Shown here: piece after piece, positions 1 to 5,293 of the stretch
Numbering within the stretch: position 1 is the stretch's first letter
Layout of the letters: each line of letters opens with the position of its first letter
NCBI GenBank assembly: GCA_013330825.1
Contig: DUHN01000008.1
Location: forward strand, 26,850-32,647
DNA: 5,798 bases
Reading direction: 5' to 3'
From: Candidatus Woesearchaeota archaeon
Lineage (GTDB): Archaea; Nanobdellota; Nanobdellia; Woesearchaeales; GW2011-AR4
Translations under genes and position numbers: made by a program
Notes under the pieces: generated by a model
What the model saw: the letters and a program-made list of their open reading frames with translations, nothing else
Told to the model about the DNA's origin: nothing
Databases searched by the model: none

Positions 1-2
1 TG

Positions 3-650
3 ACTAACAGGGATTTCGTCCGCATATCCGGCAACACCGGCACCTTCTGGATGGTCGTTGACAAGAGCGGAAGATTTGTGGGCCTTGCATCAGACGCGGA
101 TGCATCCATCCTGGACGACATAGACCAATACACGAAAGCCGGCCGCTTTACGACGGCAGACATACCGCCCCAGGCACAGCCTACTGCAAGCGCGCAAACC
201 ATAAGCGGTAAATTGTCAAACCCCCTTAACCCAAATGAGGTAATATCCAGGGATGCCATAACAAGAGGATATGGCGTTGAACGCCACCCTATTCTCGGAT
301 ATGACAAGATGCATACAGGCATTGACTTGCGCGGGTCAGTCTATGGTACTGATATCCGTGCATCTGGAGAGGGAAAAGTGATGTCATATGATTGGGAAGG
401 GGGCTATGGAAAAGTATTAACCGTACGCCAAAAGGCACCGGACGGCCAAACAATCGATATACGTTATGCACACACGGCCAACGCAAAGGTAAATGTAGGC
501 CAGACTGTAACGCTGGGGCAAAGCATAGCAACTGCCGGTTCTACAGGACTCTCAACTGGAGTCCATACCCATCTCGAGGTAGTACGCAACGGCCAAAAAA
601 TCGATCCTTGCAATTATTTCTGCACTTCGAGCCGCGTAGCCGGGCGATAG
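3..650 (+). CDS. M23 family (LytM/lysostaphin-type) metallopeptidase, 5'-partial
   Basis: The reading frame is open from the left edge to a TAG at 648-650, so the gene begins outside the window; the first ATG inside (base 51) is probably internal. Numbering from that ATG, all the zinc-site motifs of peptidase family M23 are visible: HTGID (H88, D92; bases 312-326), YAH (H141) and the HTH pair (H172, H174; bases 564-572) inside a GSTGLSTGVHTHLEV stretch. Gly-rich strands such as GGYGKVLTV and the GQTVTLGQ turn also fit. Family members are zinc endopeptidases that cut peptide bridges of bacterial murein, usually outside the cytoplasm. A Pro/Ala/Thr/Gln-rich linker lies at about residues 39-50, preceded by a segment I do not recognise; a signal peptide cannot be judged. 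The C-terminus carries two Cys (C187, C191), possibly a disulfide (inference). Bases 181-240 contain 29 G+C of 60, against 39 of 60 in bases 1921-1980 of the aminotransferase gene, which may indicate transfer. Confidence 0.9.
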   Translation, partial: TNRDFVRISGNTGTFWMVVDKSGRFVGLASDADASILDDIDQYTKAGRFTTADIPPQAQPTASAQTISGKLSNPLNPNEVISRDAITRGYGVERHPILGYDKMHTGIDLRGSVYGTDIRASGEGKVMSYDWEGGYGKVLTVRQKAPDGQTIDIRYAHTANAKVNVGQTVTLGQSIATAGSTGLSTGVHTHLEVVRNGQKIDPCNYFCTSSRVAGR

Positions 651-661
651 AGCCTCGCGAA

Positions 662-671
662 GGATTTAAGT
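662..671 (+). promoter_or_regulatory. Archaeal TATA-like box for the AK6-type kinase
   Basis: The stretch GGATTTAAGT is centred near base 667, about 27 bases before the kinase ATG at 694. That spacing would place transcription initiation at or next to the A of the ATG, giving a leaderless mRNA. No Shine-Dalgarno-like sequence precedes this ATG (the upstream bases are pyrimidine-rich, CCCCTTTTCTTCTC), which agrees. Confidence 0.6.
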
Positions 672-693
672 ATGCCCCTTTTCTTCTCATCCC

Positions 694-1140
694 ATGATTA
701 TCGCCATCACCGGCACACCGGGCACCGGCAAGACAACGCTGGCAAAAAAGCTCGCCAAGAGGCACGGCTACCGGTACATGGACGTCAATGCCCTCATCAC
801 CCGGCACAGGCTCTACGAAAGATATGACCGGAAGCTGAAAACGAAGATCATCGACCCTAAAAAACTCGTAAGATTTCTCATCCCCTACACCAAATCCCTG
901 AAGGCAAAGGGGGTGGTCATAGACTCCCACCTCTCCCACTACCTGCCCCCCTCGCTGGTGGACAGGTGCTATGTCACCACCTGCGGCCTCACGGTATTGA
1001 AACAAAGGCTTAAAAAACGGGGCTACTCCACGCAGAAAATCAGGGACAACCTCGAGGCAGAGGTGTTCCAGGCGTGCCTGACGGAAGCGCAGGAATTCGG
1101 CCACCGGGTCATTGTCAGGGACACTTCAAAAGAAAAATGA
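694..1140 (+). CDS. AK6/Fap7-like adenylate kinase family protein (short C-terminus)
   Basis: This is a 148-residue P-loop kinase. Walker A is GTPGTGKT at residues 7-14. A second motif, VVIDSHLSH at 74-82, sits where the AK6 family has its conserved Asp/His element. The LID-like region RGYSTQKIRDNLEAEVF at 109-125 is very typical of AK6/Fap7 proteins. Family members phosphorylate AMP and other NMPs using ATP; in yeast and archaea Fap7 also binds ribosomal protein uS11 during small-subunit maturation (established for the family, inferred here). Archaeal homologues are usually about 170-180 residues; this one stops just after the conserved-looking DTS (143-145), so it lacks some 20-30 residues. 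The stop TGA (1138-1140) overlaps the ATG of a 21-codon ORF in the -1 frame; one extra A in the A run 1133-1137 would fuse the two into a 169-residue protein. The start at 694 is supported by the upstream TATA-like box. Confidence 0.85.
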   Translation: MIIAITGTPGTGKTTLAKKLAKRHGYRYMDVNALITRHRLYERYDRKLKTKIIDPKKLVRFLIPYTKSLKAKGVVIDSHLSHYLPPSLVDRCYVTTCGLTVLKQRLKKRGYSTQKIRDNLEAEVFQACLTEAQEFGHRVIVRDTSKEK

Positions 1141-1202
1141 ACAGGCCAATGGACATGGTTGACAATAAAGATAAGGAAAAAATGGATGAACCTATAAAAT
1201 GA
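1137..1202 (+). CDS. 21-codon ORF bridging the kinase and aminotransferase genes by ATGA overlaps
   Basis: An ATG at 1137-1139 overlaps the kinase stop TGA (1138-1140), and the ORF's own TGA (1200-1202) overlaps the aminotransferase ATG (1199-1201), so both junctions read ATGA. The predicted peptide has 21 residues, begins MNRPMDMVD and ends KMDEPIK. Eleven residues are charged (4 Asp, 2 Glu, 4 Lys, 1 Arg) and four are Met. It has no recognisable domain or membrane segment. Three readings are possible: a microprotein; a translational relay that hands ribosomes from the leaderless kinase ORF to the aminotransferase; or the frame-shifted tail of the kinase, since a -1 shift or one added A in the run 1133-1137 joins them. 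I cannot choose between these from the sequence alone. Confidence 0.4.
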   Translation: MNRPMDMVDNKDKEKMDEPIK

Positions 1203-2353
1203 TTACAAAACGGATACAGCAGCTGGAGGAATCCGCTACACTGGCGGTGGATGCCAAGGCCAAGGAGATGAAGGCCAATGGCATCGACGTGGTCTCGTTC
1301 GGCGCCGGGCAGCCGGACTTCCCCACGCCGCAGAACATAAAAGAGGAGGCAATCAGCGCCATCAACGGCAATTTCACCGGCTATACGGAATCATCAGGCA
1401 TCCCAGAGCTGAAGAAAGCCATCGCCGCGAAGTTCAGGAGGGAAAACGGCCTCGAATATGACGCTTCCCAGATTATCGTGAGCTGCGGCGCCAAGCACAC
1501 GCTGCACAACATCATGGAGACCATTGTCGGGCCCGGAGATGAGGTGCTCATCCCTGTGCCGTACTGGGTGAGCTACGCCGAGCAGGTCAAGCTGGCAGGG
1601 GGCACCCCCGTCTTCTGCGCGACAGATGAAAAGGCGAAGATCCGCGCGGGCATGATTGCGGAGAAGGTAACCGACGGCACGAAAGCCCTCATCCTGTCCA
1701 GCCCGTCAAACCCCACCGGGATGGTCTGCGATGCCGATGAGCTCAAGAAAATTGCGGACCTCGCAGCCACCCAGGATTTCTACGTCATTGCCGACGAGAT
1801 TTACGAGCATCTCATCTATGGCGGCAACAGGCACATCAGCATCGCGTCATTGGGAGACGGGATAAAGAACAGGGCAATCACCGTCAACGGCGTCTCGAAG
1901 TCCTATTCCATGACCGGCTGGCGCATCGGTTACTGCGGCGCCCCAAAGGACATCGCGGCTGGCATGGCGAAACTCCAGTCCCAGACGACATCCAATCCCA
2001 CATCCATCTCCCAGAAGGCGGCCATCGAGGCCCTCAACGGCCCGCAGGAATCCGTGGCCATGATGCGGCAGGAATTTGACAGGAGGCGCATGCTGATGCA
2101 CAGGCTCCTCAATGGCATGGAAGGCGTCCGCTGCCATCTTCCGGAAGGCGCGTTCTACTGCTGGGCAAACATCAGCGAGACCGGCCTCAGCTCAATGGAC
2201 TTCGCCTCCCGCCTCCTGGAAGAGGCTCATGTCGCCGTCGTGCCTGGCATCGCCTTCGGCGACGACAACTTCATAAGACTGAGCTACGCCTGCTCCACGG
2301 AACAGATTGAGAAGGGGATGGAGAGGATGAAGAAGTGGGTACAGCAGCGTTGA
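1199..2353 (+). CDS. Class I pyridoxal-phosphate aminotransferase, aspartate aminotransferase Ib type
   Basis: This 384-residue protein of fold-type I is full length for the family. Visible elements in order: GAGQPDFPTP at 35-44 (substrate-binding loop), GYTESSGIPELKKAIA at 61-76, PYWVSY at 121-126, SNPTG at 170-174 with cofactor-binding N171, ADEIY at 198-202 with D199 (pyridine nitrogen) and Y202, VSKSYSMTGWRIGY at 232-245 with Schiff-base K234, and R360 in FIRLSY for the substrate alpha-carboxylate. K99 in SCGAKHTLHN aligns with the Lys that binds the distal carboxylate in the Thermus aspartate aminotransferase, so an acidic substrate (aspartate/oxaloacetate with glutamate/2-oxoglutarate, perhaps prephenate) is likely. 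The ATG overlaps the stop of the preceding 21-codon ORF; only a weak SD-like GGATGA (1184-1189) lies upstream, so translation may be coupled. The neighbouring PEP carboxylase would supply oxaloacetate. A different substrate within class I cannot be excluded. Confidence 0.9.
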   Translation: MITKRIQQLEESATLAVDAKAKEMKANGIDVVSFGAGQPDFPTPQNIKEEAISAINGNFTGYTESSGIPELKKAIAAKFRRENGLEYDASQIIVSCGAKHTLHNIMETIVGPGDEVLIPVPYWVSYAEQVKLAGGTPVFCATDEKAKIRAGMIAEKVTDGTKALILSSPSNPTGMVCDADELKKIADLAATQDFYVIADEIYEHLIYGGNRHISIASLGDGIKNRAITVNGVSKSYSMTGWRIGYCGAPKDIAAGMAKLQSQTTSNPTSISQKAAIEALNGPQESVAMMRQEFDRRRMLMHRLLNGMEGVRCHLPEGAFYCWANISETGLSSMDFASRLLEEAHVAVVPGIAFGDDNFIRLSYACSTEQIEKGMERMKKWVQQR

Positions 2354-2360
2354 GTTCTCA

Positions 2361-2370
2361 TCTATAAAAC
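2361..2370 (+). promoter_or_regulatory. TATA-like box in the intergenic region, candidate small-RNA promoter
   Basis: TCTATAAAAC lies 7 bases after the aminotransferase stop and predicts initiation near base 2392. No plausible protein start follows at that spacing, but a stem-closed segment ending in a T-tract does (2392-2460). It could instead be chance A/T-rich sequence. Confidence 0.4.
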
Positions 2371-2391
2371 TCGCCCATTGCGGGGCGCCAC

Positions 2392-2460
2392 ATTACCGTG
2401 AGCCGAAGGCGAACATGATGCTGAATTGTTGACAGGTGTAAAATAACAACACGGATTTTT
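2392..2460 (+). ncRNA. Candidate small structured RNA upstream of ppcA
   Basis: This is a prediction from sequence only; no known RNA family is recognised. The segment begins about 26 bases after the TATA-like box at 2361-2370. CCGTG at 2396-2400 is perfectly complementary to CACGG at 2450-2454 and could close the molecule. Inside, GCC/GGC (2402-2404 with 2408-2410) can form a tiny hairpin, and TTGTT/AACAA (2426-2430 with 2445-2449) can form a second stem that abuts the closing stem. ATTTTT follows immediately at 2455-2460 and could terminate transcription. The longest ORF in it is a five-codon ATGATG start with no support. The next promoter (for ppcA) starts only after this element. Short stems of this size can arise by chance, so confidence is low. 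Confidence 0.3.
2455..2460 (+). terminator. T-tract after the 2396-2454 stem, possible terminator
   Basis: ATTTTT directly follows the CACGG arm of a possible stem. It could end either the candidate small RNA or read-through from the aminotransferase unit before the ppcA promoter. Archaeal termination usually relies on such T-tracts, but five T residues are a weak signal. Confidence 0.3.
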
Positions 2461-2481
2461 CCTGATGGTCCCCTAACATAA

Positions 2482-2491
2482 TCCTTAAAAA
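2482..2491 (+). promoter_or_regulatory. Archaeal TATA-like box for ppcA
   Basis: TCCTTAAAAA is centred near 2487, 26 bases before the ppcA ATG at 2513, so the mRNA should be leaderless. No SD motif lies between the box and the ATG (the sequence is ACAGCCTCACATCACC), which supports this reading and the choice of the first ATG. Confidence 0.6.
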
Positions 2492-2512
2492 CAGCCTCAC
2501 ATCACCGAAACC

Positions 2513-3985
2513 ATGCCGGAACACAATGTCCCGAGGACGATGTCCACCCAGCACCCGGACAACGTGACCGCTCCCTTCTTCGCGGACAACCCGGAGTTGG
2601 GAGGGGATGACGAGATCAAGGAGGCGTTCTACGCGTTTTCCCACATCAAGTGCAGGGAGCAGTTGTGGGACTGCGAGGGCAAGGAAGTGGACAACTTCGT
2701 TGTCAAGAAGCTCCTGACAGGATACGAGCCGTATTTCAAGAAGCACAAGCTTGGCAGGGATGTTTTCCTCACCTTGCGGGTGCCGAACCCGTCCATCGAG
2801 AAAGCAGAAGCGAAGATCCTCGCGGAGACTCTGGAAAGCATACCACGGAATTTCGACACCGCGAAGCTGTTCTACGGCGAGGACATCGCCCCCATCTTCG
2901 AAATCGCGCTCCCGATGACCGCCTCAGCCGACGAACTGCTCATGCTATCGCAGTTCTACCGGAAGCACGTCATCGGCAGGAAGCACGACACGATATGCGG
3001 CAAGAAGGTCGCGGACTGGCTCGGCGACTTCCAGCCGGAACGCTTGAGGATCATCCCGCTGTTCGAGGACAAGGAAGGCATGCTCAACGCGGCAAGGGAA
3101 GTCCGGAGATTCATCTCAGAGGAGAAAGTCGAGGAATATCAGAGAGTGTGGCTCGCCCGCTCGGATCCAGCGCTCAACTACGGCTCTGTCGCGTGCGTCC
3201 TGATAGAGAAGATCGCGCTCCAGCAGCTATGGCAGGTGCAGGAGAAATCCTCCGTGGACATATTGCCTATCATCGGCTGCGGCTCCGCCCCGTTCAGGGG
3301 CAACCTCCGGCCGGACAACGTGGATGCGTTCCTGAAAGGCTATCCCAGCGTCCATACCCTGACGCTGCAGTCGGCGTTCAAGTATGACTACCCCATCGAG
3401 AAGGTGGAGAAGGCAGTCGGGAAGATAAACGCCCACAGGAGCGGGCCCCCCATACCGGTGGATGAGAAGCGCTGCCTGGGCATCATCGAAAAGCAGACAG
3501 TGGAATACCAGAAACAGGTGATGTCCCTCGCCCCGCTGATAAATGAGGTGTCCTCGTTCATCCCCTCAAGGAGGAAGCGCAAGCTCCACATCGGCCTGTT
3601 CGGCTATTCGCGCAACCTCGGCGGCGTCAGGCTACCGCGCGCCATCAAGTTCTGCGGTGCGCTGCACAGCTTGGGCATACCGCCGGAGATACTCGGCATG
3701 AATGCTCTCTCCGCCGCTGACCTGGACTACATCAGGACAGTCTATCCCGCTCTCGACAGCGACCTCGGCGATGCGCTGCGCTGGCTCAACAGGGACAATT
3801 TCAGGAAGCTTGCCCCTGACGTCTACGGGAGTGTCAAGGAGGTCCTCTCCCTCGCCAGGCATGACGAGGACCCGCGCCACAGGAAGATAACCTCCATCAT
3901 CGCGGACAACCTCGCCCATAAGCAGGTGGCCATCCTTGAGGAGAACATCGTGCGCGCGGGCTTCATCAGGGGATTCCTGGGATAA
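2513..3985 (+). CDS. ppcA: Archaeal-type phosphoenolpyruvate carboxylase
   Basis: This 490-residue protein is normal in length for the archaeal PpcA family, which is about half the size of bacterial/plant PEPC. It converts PEP and bicarbonate to oxaloacetate and phosphate, an anaplerotic cytosolic step. Family landmarks appear in order: PRTMSTQHPDN at 7-17, LWDCEGKEVD at 51-60, LTLRVPNPSIE at 86-96, PIFEIALPMT at 127-136, ARSDPALNYG at 215-224, GCGSAPFRGNL at 255-265, LQSAFKYDYP at 285-294, GVRLPRAIKFCGALHSLGIPP within 371-391, and a C-terminal FLG. Characterised archaeal enzymes are largely insensitive to acetyl-CoA; regulation here is unknown. The ATG at 2513 is chosen because a TATA-like box sits 26 bases upstream; an internal Met at residue 10 precedes STQHPDN and is the alternative. 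The upstream aminotransferase could turn the oxaloacetate into aspartate. No internal damage is visible. Confidence 0.95.
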   Translation: MPEHNVPRTMSTQHPDNVTAPFFADNPELGGDDEIKEAFYAFSHIKCREQLWDCEGKEVDNFVVKKLLTGYEPYFKKHKLGRDVFLTLRVPNPSIEKAEAKILAETLESIPRNFDTAKLFYGEDIAPIFEIALPMTASADELLMLSQFYRKHVIGRKHDTICGKKVADWLGDFQPERLRIIPLFEDKEGMLNAAREVRRFISEEKVEEYQRVWLARSDPALNYGSVACVLIEKIALQQLWQVQEKSSVDILPIIGCGSAPFRGNLRPDNVDAFLKGYPSVHTLTLQSAFKYDYPIEKVEKAVGKINAHRSGPPIPVDEKRCLGIIEKQTVEYQKQVMSLAPLINEVSSFIPSRRKRKLHIGLFGYSRNLGGVRLPRAIKFCGALHSLGIPPEILGMNALSAADLDYIRTVYPALDSDLGDALRWLNRDNFRKLAPDVYGSVKEVLSLARHDEDPRHRKITSIIADNLAHKQVAILEENIVRAGFIRGFLG

Positions 3986-3995
3986 GTTCTTAAAC
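3986..3995 (+). promoter_or_regulatory. Archaeal TATA-like box for the NFACT gene
   Basis: GTTCTTAAAC starts directly after the ppcA stop codon and is centred near 3991, 26 bases before the ATG at 4017. It therefore supports an independent, leaderless start for the NFACT gene and argues against the in-frame ATG at 3936, which lies inside ppcA. Confidence 0.6.
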
Positions 3996-4016
3996 AGCTT
4001 TTTCTTCTGCGCTGCC

Positions 4017-5135
4017 ATGAAAGCATTGTCCTCTCTCGACCTCCATTGCATGGTCGGGGAACTGAAGCCACTTGAAGGCAGCCGCGTGGACAACATCTAC
4101 CAGAAAGGCAAGGAGGAATTCCTCTTCCAGCTGCACAAGAGCAATGAAGGGAAAAAACTCCTCAGGGTACTGGTCGGCAAGGCGCTCTTCCTTGCTTCCC
4201 ACAAGGATGAGATGGAGACGCTCTCGGGGTTCTGCATGCTGCTCCGGAAGCACCTCGGCAACGCCACCCTCGCTTCGCTCTCCCAGATCGAGCCGGAGCG
4301 CATCATCAAGATTGTTTTCGAGGCCAAAGATAGTTCATACGCCCTCTACATAGAATTCCTTGGGAAAGGGAACGTCATCTTCTCCGACGGGAAAGGCATC
4401 ATTATCGACGCCCTCACCCACCACGAGTTCAGGGACCGCACCATCTTTCCAAAGCAAAAGTATGCCCACCCCACGATGCAGTACAATGCATTCTCCTTGG
4501 AGGCGGACTACCTGTCTTCCTTGCTCTCTTCCACCGCGAAAGAATCGCTCGTGAAATGCCTCGCTATCGATCTCGGCCTCGGGGGACTCTACGCTGAGGA
4601 GGCCTGCGCCAAGGCAAAGATGGACAAAAACAAAAGACCGGCAGAACTGACGGCCAAAGAGCAATCCGCCCTCCTCAAGGCCGTCAAACAGCTCATCTCC
4701 CAGCAGCCAAGGCCGGTCGTTCTCATGAAAAACGATGCTGTTTCAGACGTCTTCCCGTTCCCTCTTGAGACCATCGGGGGCGATTATCAGGCATTCCCCT
4801 CATTGAGCGAGGCGCTCGAGCATTATTGCGCCCATGCCAGGGACGCGCCCACGACATCATACGACGCCAAGGTGGCTGAACTGAAGAGGATCATCGAGCA
4901 GCAGGAGAAGAACATCGCCCTGCTGGAGGCAGAGGAGCAGGAGCAGCGCCGGAAGGCGGATGCGATCTATGCGAACTACGCCCAAATCAGCACCATCCTG
5001 GATGAGCTGAAGGCCATCTCTAGGAAGCACAGCTGGCAGGACATACAGAAAAAAACCAAGGGACACGCCATCATCAAAGGGGTGAATCCGAGGGAGAAAA
5101 GCATCGTCCTCGACATCGCCGAGAACAAATCGTAA
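4017..5135 (+). CDS. rqcH: NFACT/RqcH-like protein lacking the C-terminal NFACT-R domain
   Basis: This 372-residue protein begins MKALSSLDLHCMVGEL, the typical NFACT-N start. NFACT-N hallmarks continue with LRKHLGNATLASLSQIEPERI at about 76-96 and the LYIEFLGKGNVIFSD strand pair at 110-124. A middle region at about 160-270 probably holds helix-hairpin-helix elements, and a charged coiled coil covers about 284-318. RqcH/NEMF-type NFACT proteins bind 60S/50S subunits carrying stalled peptidyl-tRNA and promote C-terminal tailing. Archaeal homologues are usually about 600-700 residues and end with NFACT-R (DUF814). Here the protein stops after VNPREKSIVLDIAENKS, before the rest of the middle domain and all of NFACT-R, and the 5S promoter follows at once. 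The D-R pair essential in Bacillus RqcH appears as E94-R95 (alignment by eye). An upstream in-frame ATG at 3936 exists but lies within ppcA; 4017 fits both homology and the TATA-like box. It may be a split gene, a functional short form or a decaying copy. Confidence 0.85.
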   Translation: MKALSSLDLHCMVGELKPLEGSRVDNIYQKGKEEFLFQLHKSNEGKKLLRVLVGKALFLASHKDEMETLSGFCMLLRKHLGNATLASLSQIEPERIIKIVFEAKDSSYALYIEFLGKGNVIFSDGKGIIIDALTHHEFRDRTIFPKQKYAHPTMQYNAFSLEADYLSSLLSSTAKESLVKCLAIDLGLGGLYAEEACAKAKMDKNKRPAELTAKEQSALLKAVKQLISQQPRPVVLMKNDAVSDVFPFPLETIGGDYQAFPSLSEALEHYCAHARDAPTTSYDAKVAELKRIIEQQEKNIALLEAEEQEQRRKADAIYANYAQISTILDELKAISRKHSWQDIQKKTKGHAIIKGVNPREKSIVLDIAENKS

Positions 5136-5145
5136 GCTTTTTAAA
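5136..5145 (+). promoter_or_regulatory. Archaeal TATA-like box for the 5S rRNA gene
   Basis: GCTTTTTAAA begins on the base after the NFACT stop and is centred near 5141, 26-27 bases before the 5' strand of 5S helix I at 5167/5168. This is the spacing expected for a dedicated TBP-dependent promoter, so the 5S gene is probably transcribed independently of other rRNA genes. Confidence 0.65.
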
Positions 5146-5166
5146 TGGACTTTGGCTCCCCATCCC

Positions 5167-5281
5167 TGGACGGCCAGAGGAGCCTGGTTCTACCGGATCC
5201 CATTCCGAACTCCGCAGTCAAGCAGGCTTCCGTTTCTGGGAGTACTGCACTCGCGTGCGGGAAGCCAGGGAAGCTGTCCGC
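5167..5281 (+). rRNA. rrf: 5S ribosomal RNA, solitary gene
   Basis: The universal 5S core GGATCCCATTCCGAAC followed by TCCGCAGTCAAGC is present at 5195-5225. Helix I forms between GGACGGC (5168-5174) and GCTGTCC (5273-5279), with one G-U pair and a possible T5167-G5280 wobble extension. Helix II/III elements pair AGCCTG (5181-5186) with CAGGCT (5223-5228). The 3' half has GAGTACTGCAC and GTGCGGGAAGCC, resembling the archaeal GTACTGC...GCGGGAA loop E/helix IV region. The length is about 115 bases, near the short end for 5S. No 16S, 23S or tRNA sequence lies nearby in the window, so it stands alone with its own promoter and a T-tract directly after it. Ends are inferred from helix I and may be off by a few bases. 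Confidence 0.93.
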
Positions 5282-5282
5282 C

Positions 5283-5289
5283 TTTTTTT
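5283..5289 (+). terminator. T7 tract terminating the 5S rRNA transcript
   Basis: Seven consecutive T residues begin a few bases after the 3' strand of 5S helix I. Archaeal RNA polymerase commonly stops at such tracts. The convergent VOC gene ends only five bases further on, at 5294. Confidence 0.6.
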
Positions 5290-5293
5290 CATC

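Noticed and set aside
625..662. Inverted repeat CTTCG/CGAAG around the M23 stop codon
   Set aside because: Only 5 bp with a 28-base loop and no T-tract, so it is not convincing as a terminator or operator.
1192..1199. CCTATAAA as a TATA box for the aminotransferase gene
   Set aside because: It abuts the ATG, so initiation would fall about 20 bases inside the gene with no suitable downstream start.
2372..2387. Hairpin CGCCC/GGGCG with a 6-base loop as a terminator for the aminotransferase gene
   Set aside because: No T-tract follows, and it lies between the proposed TATA box and its start; a 5-bp stem is likely chance in G+C-rich DNA.
2396..2468. C/D-box guide RNA, from ATGATG (2415-2420), CTGA (2421-2424) and CTGATGG (2462-2468)
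   Set aside because: The boxes are contiguous or about 40 bases apart, not in C-guide-D'-C'-guide-D order with 10-12 base guides.
2650..3387. Long alternative-frame ORF (245 codons) inside ppcA on the plus strand
   Set aside because: It is Arg/Gly/Ala-rich with no domain, fully inside a strongly supported gene, and typical of G+C-rich shadow frames.
3936..4016. 27-residue N-terminal extension of the NFACT protein
   Set aside because: It is encoded within the end of ppcA, has no family similarity, and the TATA-like box at 3986-3995 points to the ATG at 4017.
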